Positions 37,448 to 46,798 of a stretch of DNA of 64,000 nucleotides are shown here, in pieces (the first letter of the stretch is position 1; the number at the start of each line of letters is the position of its first letter). A program made the translations under genes and the position numbers. Below the pieces are notes generated by a model. The model was not told where the DNA came from and searched no databases. It was given only the letters and a program-made list of their open reading frames with translations. This stretch comes from Gloeobacter morelensis MG652769 (GTDB lineage: Bacteria; Cyanobacteriota; Cyanobacteriia; Gloeobacterales; Gloeobacteraceae): NCBI RefSeq assembly GCF_021018745.1, contig NZ_CP063845.1:3720001-3784000 (forward strand), given 5' to 3'.

Positions 37448-38517
37448 TCTTGCGACTGGAGTGTGCGATGTTGGGCGCGCAGCTGCACCAGGCGCGCTGC
37501 GAGGTTTTGGGAAGTCAGCAGCACGCCAAAATCGGCGGGTAGGCCGGTGGGGTTGGGCTCGAGCACCCGGCGCAGGACCATGTCGCCCACCGGCTTTAAA
37601 AAGTGCACCGGGTCGCCGAAGTTACGCCCGTCGGCGGTCACCGAATTGACGCCCGCAAAATCCCAGACCCGGCCGCCGATGCGCACCGTCTCGGCAAGCC
37701 AGCCCAGGTAGGCGTCGATGTTGTAGGAACGAAATTTTTCGAGGCTAAAAGGCGGTACGACCAGCACCCGCGCCACTCCCGCCCCATCGAGCAAAGCGAC
37801 GCTGCGCGCGTATTCCTCCAGGCCGCTCGCCGCAACCGGCCGGGGGGGCTTGTGGTTCCAGCGACCGACATCCAGGGCCAGAGCACCCGCACTGACCGCC
37901 CAGAGGCGCTCAGGGTCGAACGGCCGCCCGATGGGGTAGAGCGCCTGCGGGCCGTTGTCGTTGCCGCGATCCCAGGTCTCAAAACCGTAGGCTTTGCGGC
38001 TGTCGAGATTCTCCGCGACGAACAGCGCGATAATCCGCGGCTGGAAGAGCAAGTATTTGCCGTAGAAGCCCAGGGCCGAATCGCCGCTTACCAGCGGATG
38101 ATCCTGGCGCAACAAATCGAGGGGATCGGTGGGCACCGACTGGATGTCGAAGTCGAGGCCGATGAGCGCTTTTCGGATCCGTTTTTGGCGCAGGAGCCAC
38201 TCCAGTTTGCGGCGGATTCCGAAACCGTTCTCCAAGCTCACCCCGAAGTTAAAGAAGCGATAGCGCTCGCCGCCGGCGCGATCGGCGGTAGCGGCGGCAT
38301 AGTACATGGTGCGCGAGGAGCCGAAAATATACGCGTCGAAGCGCGGCTGGGTCAGCAGGTACTCGACTTTGAGGTAGCGGGTGTTCGGCTCAAAGTTTTT
38401 CTTGGCAAAGCGCACGATCCCAAACACGTCGTAGGGATCCACAGCGATCGCCACGACCAGTTGCACAATACTCAACAGAACGACCGTCAGAAGCAGCGCG
38501 CGGCTGTAATTTCCCAT
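37408..38517 (-). CDS. SGNH/AlgX-like membrane-anchored protein, partner of MBOAT gene
   Basis: A 369-residue protein with an N-terminal membrane anchor (ALLLTVVLLSIVQLVVAIAV) and an extracytoplasmic domain. It shows FGSSRTMYY, which fits the block I GDS/GSSR of AlgJ/AlgX and DltD-like SGNH proteins, and a late D-x-x-H-like FGDPVHFLKPVG. The partner MBOAT gene lies 3 bp upstream on the same strand (its stop is at 38521). Such pairs transfer acyl groups, often acetyl, across the membrane onto exopolysaccharide. The acceptor is unknown. The 3' end overlaps the carbonic anhydrase gene by 40 bp. Confidence 0.8.
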   Translation of the reverse strand: MGNYSRALLLTVVLLSIVQLVVAIAVDPYDVFGIVRFAKKNFEPNTRYLKVEYLLTQPRFDAYIFGSSRTMYYAAATADRAGGERYRFFNFGVSLENGFGIRRKLEWLLRQKRIRKALIGLDFDIQSVPTDPLDLLRQDHPLVSGDSALGFYGKYLLFQPRIIALFVAENLDSRKAYGFETWDRGNDNGPQALYPIGRPFDPERLWAVSAGALALDVGRWNHKPPRPVAASGLEEYARSVALLDGAGVARVLVVPPFSLEKFRSYNIDAYLGWLAETVRIGGRVWDFAGVNSVTADGRNFGDPVHFLKPVGDMVLRRVLEPNPTGLPADFGVLLTSQNLAARLVQLRAQHRTLQSQDQPKSVTTPSSRS

Positions 38518-38520
38518 ATT

Positions 38521-40008
38521 TCAAAACTGGTAGTAGAGAAATTCGGTGGGCCTAGCCAGCAACATCAGCGCAAGCCAGGCAATCACCCCGACCCAGACAG
38601 CCCAGCCGCCGCTCGGCCGCCAGCGCAGCGACCAGCCCTCGGCCGGCGGCGGCTCTTTTTCGTAGCGCTCCACCAGCGATTTGAGGCTCGGGGCCCACCA
38701 GCAGACCGCCAGCAAGCCTGCGACCGATGATACGGGTACCCAGTCGGGATCCGCGAAGCCCAAATGGGGAAACAGGCCCGCGGCGGCATGTTCAGCCTGC
38801 AGCCCGGCCATACTCTTGAACATCGTCCCCGCCGTCGCCAGACTGTCGGAGCGGAAGATCACCCAGCCGGCCACCACGGCAACAAAGGTTACAGCAGCAC
38901 CGATGCTCGGGGCCGGGCGCAGCTTCCCGGCCCCGGGCCTGCGCTGCAGGTCGTTCCAGAGGTGGTTGAGGACAATATAGAATCCGTGCAGCGCGCCCCA
39001 GACGATAAAAGTCCAGTTGGCGCCGTGCCAGAGTCCGCCCAACAGCATCGTGAGCATCAAGTTGACGAAGCGGCGGGCGGGGCCTTTGCGGTTACCCCCC
39101 AGCGGGATGTACAGGTAATCGCGCAAAAACTGCGACAGGGTGATGTGCCAGCGCCGCCAGAAGTCGATGATGCTCGCCGCTTTGTAGGGCGCATCGAAGT
39201 TCCAGGGAAAGCGAACACCGAACAGCAGCGCCAGCCCCACCGCCATGTCGGAGTAGCCCGAAAAATCAAAATAAAGCTGCAGGGTGTAGGCGAGGGCACC
39301 GAGCCACGCCTCGGCGGCCGTCAGTTCCACGCCCTTTGCAGCCGCCGCGAAGACCGGGGTGGCGTAGACGGCGATGCTATCGGCAAAGACCACTTTTTTA
39401 AACAGACCGGCGCTGAAGATGGTCAGCCCCAGACCTACAGAGGCGCTCTCAAAGGAAAAGTTGAATTTGTTGAACTGAGGAATAATGTCGCGGTGGTGGA
39501 CGATGGGACCGGCAATCAGATGGGGAAAGAAGACGATAAACAGGCAGTAATTAAAAAAATCGTACTCTTCAACTTTGCCCTGATAGGCATCGACTAGGTA
39601 GGCAATCTGATTAAAAGTAAAAAATGAAATCGCGAGCGGAAGAACAATATTGGGCAGTGCAAAGCCGGTGCCCAATATCGCATTGGTGCTCGCCAGAAAA
39701 AAGTCGGTATATTTGTAGTAGGCAAGCAAGCCCAGATTGGCAGCGACGCTCACCCCCAGCAGCAGCTTTGCCTGGGGAGTCTGCCCCGCAAACTTCCGGC
39801 CCATCCAGGTTCCGACAGCATAATTGAATGTGACAGAAGCGATCAACAACCACAGGTAGGCGCTTTTCCAGTAAGCATAAAACACCAGCGAAGCGGCAAT
39901 CAGCCAGAGGGTTGCCGGTTTTTGTCCTCTCCGTTTGCCGATCTGAAAAAACAAAACCAGCACCGCAGGCAAAAACAAATAAATAAAAAGATGCGAGTTA
40001 AATAACAT
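38521..40008 (-). CDS. MBOAT family O-acyltransferase (AlgI/DltB-like)
   Basis: A membrane-bound O-acyltransferase of 495 residues with about ten hydrophobic segments. Family marks are LPLAISFFTFNQIAYLVD, FFPHLIAGPIVHHRDIIPQF, FSGYSDMAVGLALLFG, the WRRWHITLSQFLRDYLYIP catalytic-loop region and LTMLLGGLWHGANWTFIVWG with the invariant histidine. It moves acyl groups from the cytoplasm to an extracytoplasmic polymer together with the SGNH protein that follows directly. The start ATG 40008 (MLFNSHLFIYLFLP) is the usual opening for AlgI; an earlier ATG at 40038 adds ten weak residues. Confidence 0.93.
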   Translation of the reverse strand: MLFNSHLFIYLFLPAVLVLFFQIGKRRGQKPATLWLIAASLVFYAYWKSAYLWLLIASVTFNYAVGTWMGRKFAGQTPQAKLLLGVSVAANLGLLAYYKYTDFFLASTNAILGTGFALPNIVLPLAISFFTFNQIAYLVDAYQGKVEEYDFFNYCLFIVFFPHLIAGPIVHHRDIIPQFNKFNFSFESASVGLGLTIFSAGLFKKVVFADSIAVYATPVFAAAAKGVELTAAEAWLGALAYTLQLYFDFSGYSDMAVGLALLFGVRFPWNFDAPYKAASIIDFWRRWHITLSQFLRDYLYIPLGGNRKGPARRFVNLMLTMLLGGLWHGANWTFIVWGALHGFYIVLNHLWNDLQRRPGAGKLRPAPSIGAAVTFVAVVAGWVIFRSDSLATAGTMFKSMAGLQAEHAAAGLFPHLGFADPDWVPVSSVAGLLAVCWWAPSLKSLVERYEKEPPPAEGWSLRWRPSGGWAVWVGVIAWLALMLLARPTEFLYYQF

Positions 40009-40190
40009 CGAAAGCGCACCAGAGACATTGGTTTGCAAGGCGAACTTTCAGCATCGATCCTGACTCGCGCTCAGCGACCCAATTCGAGCAATGTACCACG
40101 TCGGACCCGGGAGCCGTCACCCCCTAGGGAGCCTGCCGGATCCGGGCGTTGTTCCAGGCAGACAGCATCGCAGGCCGCCCGGTGTCGGCT

Positions 40191-41855
40191 TTAAAGCCCA
40201 TGGGTGGGGTTGCCGCCGGTCGCCGCTTGCCACTGGCGCTCGATGCGCACGTACTTGAACTGGTGCTGTTCGAGCGGATCGACGTACCAGCCCTGCACCC
40301 AGGGTTTTTTGAGGTAATTGAGCACCATATAGGTGAGGGGGATGATGGGCGATGCTTCGACCAGCCGCGCCTCGGCTGCAGCCAAAAGCGCCAGGCGGCG
40401 ACGCGCGTCCGGTTCGACGCTCGCGTGTCTGAGCAGTGCGGCGTAGCGCGGATCGGTCCAGCCCGAGTGGTTGTTGGCGTTCGCCTCCACAAAGATGTCC
40501 AAAAAGGCGGTCGGATCGATGTAATCGCCCACCCAACCGTCGGTGGTCACCGCAAAATCGCGTCGCTCCAGGCGGGCGGTGTAGGTCTGGCCTTCTTCAC
40601 TCTCCAGCCGCACGTCGATACCAAGGGTGTTTTTCCACATGCTCTGGATCGCCTCGCCCACTTTGCGCACGTCGTCGCGGGCAAACAAAGTGAGGCTGAA
40701 GGCCGGAAAACCCCGCCCGCCCGGATAACCTGCCTCGGCCAGCAACCGGCGGGCGCGCTCGGGGTCAAAACCCACGGCCTCAGGCACCCGGTAAGCCGGA
40801 ACGATGGGCGGCACGACGCCACCGGCGGGCACCTCACCATTGCCGATGAATTTGGCTGCGAGGACAGCGCGGTCGATAGCAAGACTCAAAGCCCGGCGCA
40901 CCCGCACGTCGTCGAAGGGTTTGCGCGCCAGGTTATAGCTGAAGTAGCGCGAGGCAAAATAGGGGCCGCGCTGGAAATCGCGCTTCAGGCTGAGGCGCGG
41001 GATCAGCGGCAGGGGCAGATAGCCGCCGCGCATCACGTCGATTTCCCCGGCCCGGTAGAGATTGACATTCTGGGCTCCGTCGGCCACCGGATAGAGGTAG
41101 ACCCGCTCCAGCTGCACGTTGTGCCGGTCCCAGTAGAACGGATTTTTCTCCAGCACAATCTGGTGGTAAGGGACATGCTCAGCCAGACGAAACGGGCCGC
41201 TTGCCACCAGATGCTCGGGCTTGGCCCAGCGGTCCCCCCGGTGCTCGATGACGTGGCGCGGCAGGGCGACGAAGGCCCAGGCGGTGACCAGTTTGTCGAA
41301 GTAGGGCGTCGGCTGCTCCAGGTCGACCGCCAGGGTGAAATCGTCCAGAGCCTGCACACCGAGCGCATCGACTGGGAATTTGCCCGCGGCGATGGCGCGG
41401 GCATTCTTGATGCCGTAGGCGGCAAAGATATAGGGTGAGGCGCGCTGCGGGTCCACCAGCCGTCGCCAGCTGTAGACAAAATCGTGGGCGGTGATCGGTA
41501 CGCCGTCGCTGAAGCGCGCTCCCCGGCGCAGCGCAAAAATCCAGCGGCGACGGTCGGCGGTGGTCCGCCAGGCGGTGGCGATGGCCGGACGGGGTTCGAG
41601 GGTCTTGCCGTCGCGGCTGGCCAGTCCTTCGTAAATGTTCAGATAGACATGGCCTTCCGGGTAGGCGATCGACTTGTGGGGGTCGAACGACCGCGGTTCC
41701 TGGCCGTTGCCCACCCGCAGGATGTTCTCGGGCGGCGGGTCCAGGCGGCCGAAGTAGCTCTTCTCAGCCTGAGTGCTGCAACCGGCCACAGCCAGGCCCG
41801 CCAGCAACACCAGCCACAATCGCGCCGGGGCCTGGGGAAGCGGCACCATCTTCAT
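40191..41855 (-). CDS. ABC-type peptide-binding lipoprotein (OppA family)
   Basis: A 554-residue solute-binding protein of family 5. The N-terminus is a lipoprotein signal (LVLLAGLAVAGCSTQ, with the lipobox cysteine), so it is anchored outside the inner membrane. Family marks include EPRSFDPHKSIAYPEGHVYL, GARFSDGVPITAHDFVYSWR and DDVRVRRALSLAIDR. It binds oligopeptides for import. No permease or ATPase genes lie beside it, so it works with components encoded elsewhere. Length and architecture are complete. Confidence 0.93.
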   Translation of the reverse strand: MKMVPLPQAPARLWLVLLAGLAVAGCSTQAEKSYFGRLDPPPENILRVGNGQEPRSFDPHKSIAYPEGHVYLNIYEGLASRDGKTLEPRPAIATAWRTTADRRRWIFALRRGARFSDGVPITAHDFVYSWRRLVDPQRASPYIFAAYGIKNARAIAAGKFPVDALGVQALDDFTLAVDLEQPTPYFDKLVTAWAFVALPRHVIEHRGDRWAKPEHLVASGPFRLAEHVPYHQIVLEKNPFYWDRHNVQLERVYLYPVADGAQNVNLYRAGEIDVMRGGYLPLPLIPRLSLKRDFQRGPYFASRYFSYNLARKPFDDVRVRRALSLAIDRAVLAAKFIGNGEVPAGGVVPPIVPAYRVPEAVGFDPERARRLLAEAGYPGGRGFPAFSLTLFARDDVRKVGEAIQSMWKNTLGIDVRLESEEGQTYTARLERRDFAVTTDGWVGDYIDPTAFLDIFVEANANNHSGWTDPRYAALLRHASVEPDARRRLALLAAAEARLVEASPIIPLTYMVLNYLKKPWVQGWYVDPLEQHQFKYVRIERQWQAATGGNPTHGL

Positions 41856-42401
41856 GAAGACCTTGCAACGTTGGCAGCCAGGTTAAGACAATTCGGGCGG
41901 CGGCTCTGTATGGCTTGACACACCTATGGGTTGCAGACGAGCGCCGCCCAAGCACCACCGCAACCCAAAATAGCGATTTCATAGCTGACCGAGTAGAAAA
42001 GCGGCGCCGGGCAAAATACCAGAACCGCAGGGGAAATCACTACTGTCAATTCTGGCAATGAATTGCAGAAGCTGTTTCGCTCACTGCCGCCTTTGTACCA
42101 CAGAAATTTCAACCGCAACAGGGCAAAATGGCGGAGGCTGAAACCGGCAAGCCGCTGTAACGTTCGGCGCGGGGATCAATCGGGGGAGATTCTAATTTTT
42201 TTCACAACTCTTGATGTTCTGAGGTTGAAGGTTTGCAGAATAATTTAAGAGCATTCCCGGAGTCAGGGAAGCCCTTCGGTCGCCTCGCAGCACCGGCACT
42301 TCGTAATGGACTGCTGTCGGCAGTTCGGGCGTTGCCGTTGCCGCTGGCGTTCGTTTGAGCTGCCCTGCAATCTTGACGTCCCATGTTAGGAGAACCCCAC
42401 C
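41856..42401. other. 546-bp upstream region of the phycobilisome linker gene
   Basis: No gene is convincing here. The stretch lies between the divergent OppA-like and linker genes and is AT-richer around 42050-42250. AGGAG at 42388-42392 is the ribosome-binding site for the linker ATG at 42402. The long leader could hold light or nutrient control, but I see no recognisable motif. Confidence 0.6.
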
Positions 42402-43229
42402 ATGAGCGTGCTCACCGGCGACAATCAACAGCGCGGCAGCAAATTGTTCAAGATCACGATCGCCCTCTCACCGACCCTCGCGCACCATCCCTGGCCTGGT
42501 CCCGACACCCACGAACCGAGCCAGAGCAGCTACAGCACGGTCGTATCGCTCGAGCGGCTGTTGCCCGAGATGACCAGAATCAAGCGCAACGGCGGCCGGA
42601 TTCTCGAAATTACCGAAGGCGAAGCTTCCCAGAGCCGCACCAATTTTCCGGCGATCATGGAGCCGCCGGTGGTCGAGCTGTACCCCCGGGCCGGCGAAGC
42701 GGATGTGCAGGCGGTGATCGCGACTGCCTACAAACAGGTATTCGGCAATATCCACGTCATGGAGAGTGAACGAATTGTTTCTGCCGAGTCGCTGTTGCGC
42801 AACCGCTCGATCAGCGTGCGCGAGTTCGTGCGGCTACTGGCCAAATCGGATTTGTACAAAGAAAGCTTCTTCCATTGCACCTCCAACAATCGCTTCATTG
42901 AACTGAATTTCAAACATCTGTTGGGCCGTGCTCCTTACAATCATTCAGAAATTATCGAACACCTCGATCGCTATCAGTCGCAGGGCTACGATGCGGAGAT
43001 CGATTCCTACATCGACAGCGACGAGTACGTCAAAACCTTTGGCGAAAATGTCGTTCCCTACCACCGCGGATTTAAATCCCAGGTCGGCCAACAGTCGGTG
43101 GCGGCTTTCGGGCGGATGATCCGGCTGTTCGGCGGCGATGCCAGCAGCGACACCAGCCTGAACCGCAACGGCCAGAAGCGCCTGGTCGATCCTAAGCAAT
43201 TGCTGCGCTCCGGCCGCGGCATCGTCTAG
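42402..43229 (+). CDS. Phycobilisome linker with N-terminal CpcD-like domain
   Basis: A 275-residue linker of the light-harvesting antenna. Residues 12-75 form a CpcD-like domain ([11 protein letters not shown], then [20 protein letters not shown]). Residues about 105-215 form the phycobilisome linker domain: [47 protein letters not shown]. Linkers join phycobiliprotein discs in rods. In ordinary rod linkers the linker domain comes first and CpcD last; here the order is reversed. No phycobiliprotein genes are adjacent. AGGAG lies 9 bp before the ATG. Confidence 0.92.
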   Translation: MSVLTGDNQQRGSKLFKITIALSPTLAHHPWPGPDTHEPSQSSYSTVVSLERLLPEMTRIKRNGGRILEITEGEASQSRTNFPAIMEPPVVELYPRAGEADVQAVIATAYKQVFGNIHVMESERIVSAESLLRNRSISVREFVRLLAKSDLYKESFFHCTSNNRFIELNFKHLLGRAPYNHSEIIEHLDRYQSQGYDAEIDSYIDSDEYVKTFGENVVPYHRGFKSQVGQQSVAAFGRMIRLFGGDASSDTSLNRNGQKRLVDPKQLLRSGRGIV

Positions 43230-43336
43230 GGGTTCTTGCGCTCCCGCCCCTGGGTTTGCGGAAAAGATCGCCGCCGTCCGGTGTCCACCCGCGCGGCGGC
43301 GCGGCCTGTTGCTGCCGCTGACACGCCGACATTGCC

Positions 43337-43341
43337 AGGAG
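43337..43341 (+). promoter_or_regulatory. Ribosome-binding site supporting GTG start at 43351
   Basis: AGGAG at 43337-43341 is 9 bp before GTG 43351 and fits that start better than TTG 43309 or ATG 43366. Confidence 0.6.
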
Positions 43342-43350
43342 TTGAAAACG

Positions 43351-43830
43351 GTGGGCAAGCTGCCCATGGCCCGCATGCTGCTGTCCCATAGTTTCGACAT
43401 TCCGGAAGGGATCGTTCCCTGGTTGGGTACCGACGAGATCGCCGCCGCCTTTGTTGGCGCCCTCGGGTCGTACAGCGGTCTGGTGTGCCGGTCCCTCGAC
43501 CACAGCCCCTACTGGATGCTCGAAATTCGTTTTCTGTGCGCAGTATTGCCCCCCCGCCGGATCGGGGAGGCGTGCGCCAGGGCCTTGATCCAAAAGCGCC
43601 ACCAGCTGCAACCCCAGCAGTGGTTGCACCCCACGGTGCTGGTCTATGGCGCCAAAAAAAACAGCCCGGCCAGAAGCACTTCCCCCGATGCCTTACAACT
43701 GGGCGACTGGGGGGTGAACGTCGTCGAGACGGCCTCGGCGGCCAAACTACTCCAGGCCATCGACAAAGAATCGAACCGCAGCCAAAAACCGGCCGATAGC
43801 TTCTTTGTCTCGGTGGTCGACGAAGCCTGA
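43351..43830 (+). CDS. Hypothetical protein of about 159 aa
   Basis: A protein of unknown family downstream of the phycobilisome linker on the same strand. From GTG 43351 it reads MGKLPMARMLLSHSFDIPEG. A central part has hydrophobic strands (AAAFVGALGSYSGLVCRSLD, WMLEIRFLCAVLPP) and the C-terminus is polar. There is no signal peptide. A relation to the linker gene is suggested only by direction and a 120-bp gap. Coding character is good, but no function can be given. Confidence 0.55.
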   Translation: MGKLPMARMLLSHSFDIPEGIVPWLGTDEIAAAFVGALGSYSGLVCRSLDHSPYWMLEIRFLCAVLPPRRIGEACARALIQKRHQLQPQQWLHPTVLVYGAKKNSPARSTSPDALQLGDWGVNVVETASAAKLLQAIDKESNRSQKPADSFFVSVVDEA

Positions 43831-43953
43831 CGGCTCGGCACTGGATATGGACAAAAGATCTCAAATGCGGTAATCTGGTGGGCGCAAAGGCGATCCGGCC
43901 CAGGTGTTCCGGTTCAAGGCGCACCGTCGGCCCGCCACCTCAGGAGAGAAGCG

Positions 43954-44424
43954 ATGAGCAGTACGGTCAACTCTTTTCACAGTGGCCTCCGGACCACCGC
44001 GACCCCTTATCTGTGCACTCGGGATGCCAGCGAGGCGTTGGAGTTTTACAAGAACGCCTTTGGAGCGACCGAGGCCATGGCGCCCATGACGGACCCGAGC
44101 GGCAAAATCATGCACGCCGAGATCAAGATTGGGGACGCGCTTATCATGTTTGCCGACGAATTTCCCGACATGGGCTTTTTGAGCCCGCAGGCGCTCGGCG
44201 GCTCGCCGGTGACCATCGTGATGCGCGTCGAGGATGTGGATACGTTCGCCGATCGGGCCGTCGCCGCCGGAGCGAAGTTGGTCGCTCCTGTAGAGGACCA
44301 GTTCTACGGCGAGCGCATGGGCAAACTCATCGACCCCTTCGGCCACGTCTGGATGATCTCGACACCCATCGAAGCAGTGACGCCCGAGGAGCTGCACAAG
44401 CGCTTCGCCGCCCTCTACGGCTGA
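43954..44424 (+). CDS. VOC (glyoxalase/PhnB-like) family protein
   Basis: A 156-residue vicinal-oxygen-chelate protein of the PhnB/YdcZ-like type. Marks are TPYLCTRDASEALEFYKNAF, GKIMHAEIKIGDALIMFADE, and the closing DPFGHVWMIST with the usual histidine. The fold is two paired beta-alpha-beta-beta-beta units. Members are often annotated as glyoxalase or bleomycin-resistance-like, but the substrate is unknown. AGGAG precedes the ATG at 43954 by about 9 bp. It is probably a single-gene unit. Confidence 0.9.
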   Translation: MSSTVNSFHSGLRTTATPYLCTRDASEALEFYKNAFGATEAMAPMTDPSGKIMHAEIKIGDALIMFADEFPDMGFLSPQALGGSPVTIVMRVEDVDTFADRAVAAGAKLVAPVEDQFYGERMGKLIDPFGHVWMISTPIEAVTPEELHKRFAALYG

Positions 44425-44439
44425 GGGCCGCTCGCCACC

Positions 44440-45603
44440 TCACGGGGTGGTGTTGAGCAACACTGAGACACTGGCCGAAGGGTTGTTGCCCGTGGCCAGA
44501 TCGCTGTCGCCGTCGCCGTCAAAATCGCCGCTCACCACGGCGATCGGATTGACGGCCACCCCAAAATTCTGGGCGGTGGCGAAGTTGGCCTTCCCCTGGT
44601 TGAGCAGCACCGCAACGGTGTCCGGACCCTGATTGGCGATCGCCAGATCGAGATTGCCGTCGTCGTCGAAGTCGGCGATCGCGATGGCATTCGGCAGATC
44701 CCCGACTGCAAAGCGGCGTTGGGCTGCGAAGGTGGCGTTGCCGTTGTTCAGCAGGACCGAAACGTCGTCGGAGCCGATGTTGGCCGTGGCCAGGTCGAGA
44801 TCGCCGTCGCCGTCGAGGTCGCCCACGGCCACGGCCTCCGGAAAGTCCCCGACCGCAAAGGTACCGCCGTTCGCAAATCGGCCCCGGCCGTTGTTGACCA
44901 GCACGATGGCGCTGTCGTAGTTGTCTCCCACCACTAGATCCACATCGCTGTCGCCGTCGAGGTCGCCCGCGGCGATGGCCCGCGGTGCGGCGCTTGCGGT
45001 GGCAAAATTGCGCACCCGCCCGAAGGTGCCGTCGCCCCGGTTGGGTAGCACCGAGACATTCTGCGAGCCGAAGTTGACTGTGGCCAGATCCAGGTCCCGG
45101 TCGCCATCGAAGTCGGCGGAGGTGATCTCGAAGGGCGAGGCACCGACGCGATCCGTGGCCGGGGCGGCAAAGGTTCCGTCGCCGTTGCCCAAAAGAACCA
45201 CCGCCTGATCGCGACCGGACAGGTAACCGCGGGAGGTGACGACGGCGATATCGAGGTCGCCGTCGCCGTCGAGATCGCCCACGGTGGCCCCAACGGCATA
45301 CGAGCCGACGGCAAAAACGCCCGCACTGGCGAAGGAGCCGTTGCCGGTGTTTGTGAGCACCTGCAGTTGGGAACTGCCCACAGTCCCCAGATCCAGATCC
45401 CCGTCGCCGTCAAAATCGCCGGTAACGAGATCCTGCGAGAAGCTCACGGTCGCCACATTGACGGCCGGGGCAAAGTCCACCTGTGCACGTGCAGGTACAG
45501 TTCCTACAAAACAGGTCAGCGCGAGCCCCAACCCCAGCGAGCGGGCAGCGGCCCACCCCGAGCAGGCCAAGCTGGACAGAAGCGGCAACGGATGACATCT
45601 CAT
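44440..45603 (-). CDS. Secreted FG-GAP/VCBS repeat protein
   Basis: A 387-residue exported protein from ATG 45603, with a signal peptide (LGLGLALTCFVGTVPARAQ). It is followed by six to seven repeats of about 50 residues, each with the calcium-binding loop D-x-D-G-D-x-D-L (DFDGDGDLDLGTV, DLDGDGDLDIAVV and so on) and a 'VLLNNGNGTF' strand. The pattern predicts a beta-propeller of the FG-GAP type. These proteins are extracellular and may act in adhesion; the partner is unknown. The repeated DNA is coding and is not a separate repeat element. Confidence 0.9.
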   Translation of the reverse strand: MRCHPLPLLSSLACSGWAAARSLGLGLALTCFVGTVPARAQVDFAPAVNVATVSFSQDLVTGDFDGDGDLDLGTVGSSQLQVLTNTGNGSFASAGVFAVGSYAVGATVGDLDGDGDLDIAVVTSRGYLSGRDQAVVLLGNGDGTFAAPATDRVGASPFEITSADFDGDRDLDLATVNFGSQNVSVLPNRGDGTFGRVRNFATASAAPRAIAAGDLDGDSDVDLVVGDNYDSAIVLVNNGRGRFANGGTFAVGDFPEAVAVGDLDGDGDLDLATANIGSDDVSVLLNNGNATFAAQRRFAVGDLPNAIAIADFDDDGNLDLAIANQGPDTVAVLLNQGKANFATAQNFGVAVNPIAVVSGDFDGDGDSDLATGNNPSASVSVLLNTTP

Positions 45604-45805
45604 CTTGACAATCTCCCAAGTAAGGCGTCCCTTCGAGAAGTCTACCGCGGCCAGGCACCCGGTTGCCGATGGCCATACACAATGCAAAATATGTCGTTCC
45701 GGCGACATGGCCACCGGGTCGCGCAGCAGGTGTGTGGGAAGCGACGCTTCTTTCTCCTCGCCGCAACCACTACAATGCCCTCACCGCTTTCTTGGGGGAG
45801 AAGCC

Positions 45806-46762
45806 ATGGACACTTTGCACACCCGGCGGGCGAGTGGCCCGCCGGTCTGGGGTTCTCTTTGCGCATTGGCATTCGTCCTGGCCGTGCTTTGCCTGGGAAC
45901 CCCTGCTGCCTCAGCACAGGCGCTTTCTCCTGCCAAGGCCCAGAGACTCTACGTCTTTGGCGACAGCCTTGTCGATGTCGGCAATGTCTTCATCGTTTCG
46001 AGGGGTAGCTTCCCTCCCAGTCCGCCGTACTTCGCGGGCCGCCTGTCCAACGGCCCGCTGTGGATCGAAGATCTGGCCGCCCGGCTGAACCTGCCTTTGC
46101 AGCCCAGTCTTGAAGGGGGTACTGGCTACGCCTTTGGAGGTGCAACCACAGGCTTCAAGCCGTCGCAACCCCCGCCCCCCGGCGTCCCCCCCGCAATCCC
46201 GGGCGTACTGACCCAGGTGGCCACTTTCGCTGAAGCCCAGCCGCCGGTGGCCCCGGAGGATCTGTTTTTTGTCGTGGCGGGTTCCAACGACATCTTGCTT
46301 TTCGGCGAGAGCGATATTGACCTGCTGCTCGACAACGTCGCCACGGCTCTTTCGGAACTTTACGCCCAGGGGGCGCGGACCATCGTCGTGGCCAACCTGC
46401 CGCCCCTATCCAGAACGCCCCTGGCGGGTTCCGACCCCCAGCAGGTTGCCGCTTTGAGCGTGCTGACGCGGACCTACAACCGCAAGCTGGAACGCCGGTT
46501 GCAGCTGTTGGAGCAAACCCAACCCGGCCTCAAGCCGATCCTGCTCGACGCCTACACTTTGGTGCTGGCGCTTATCGACAACCCGGCCCGCTTCGGGCTC
46601 ACCAACGTCACCGAGCCCTGTCTGACAGAAACTGCGGTCTGCCCCAATCCAGAGCTGTTCCTGTTTTGGGACGAAGTGCACCCCACCGCCACCGTCGGCC
46701 GCATCCTCGCCGATTACGCCTATGCCGTGCTGGCGCGCTCCGTGCTTCCGGTTGCCAGATGA
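45806..46762 (+). CDS. Secreted SGNH/GDSL-family esterase
   Basis: A 318-residue protein with a signal peptide (ALAFVLAVLCLGTPAASAQ). The SGNH blocks are visible: I YVFGDSLVDVGNVF (catalytic Ser), II with GGATTGF, III FVVAGSNDIL (Gly and Asn), and V WDEVHPTATVG (Asp and His). This matches the GDSL lipase/esterase group found in cyanobacteria and as passenger domains of autotransporters, here without a beta-barrel. GGGGGAG lies before the ATG at 45806. It is divergent from the FG-GAP gene, with 200 bp between them. Confidence 0.92.
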   Translation: MDTLHTRRASGPPVWGSLCALAFVLAVLCLGTPAASAQALSPAKAQRLYVFGDSLVDVGNVFIVSRGSFPPSPPYFAGRLSNGPLWIEDLAARLNLPLQPSLEGGTGYAFGGATTGFKPSQPPPPGVPPAIPGVLTQVATFAEAQPPVAPEDLFFVVAGSNDILLFGESDIDLLLDNVATALSELYAQGARTIVVANLPPLSRTPLAGSDPQQVAALSVLTRTYNRKLERRLQLLEQTQPGLKPILLDAYTLVLALIDNPARFGLTNVTEPCLTETAVCPNPELFLFWDEVHPTATVGRILADYAYAVLARSVLPVAR

Positions 46763-46798
46763 CCCCTGAGGTCGTGGGGGGTGCGCGGCGCTTGATGT

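Noticed and set aside
44440-45603. Regular DNA repeats with period near 150 bp that could suggest a tandem array or CRISPR
   Set aside because: They encode FG-GAP/VCBS protein repeats with D-x-D-G-D loops in one frame; the repeats vary at third positions and there are no spacers.
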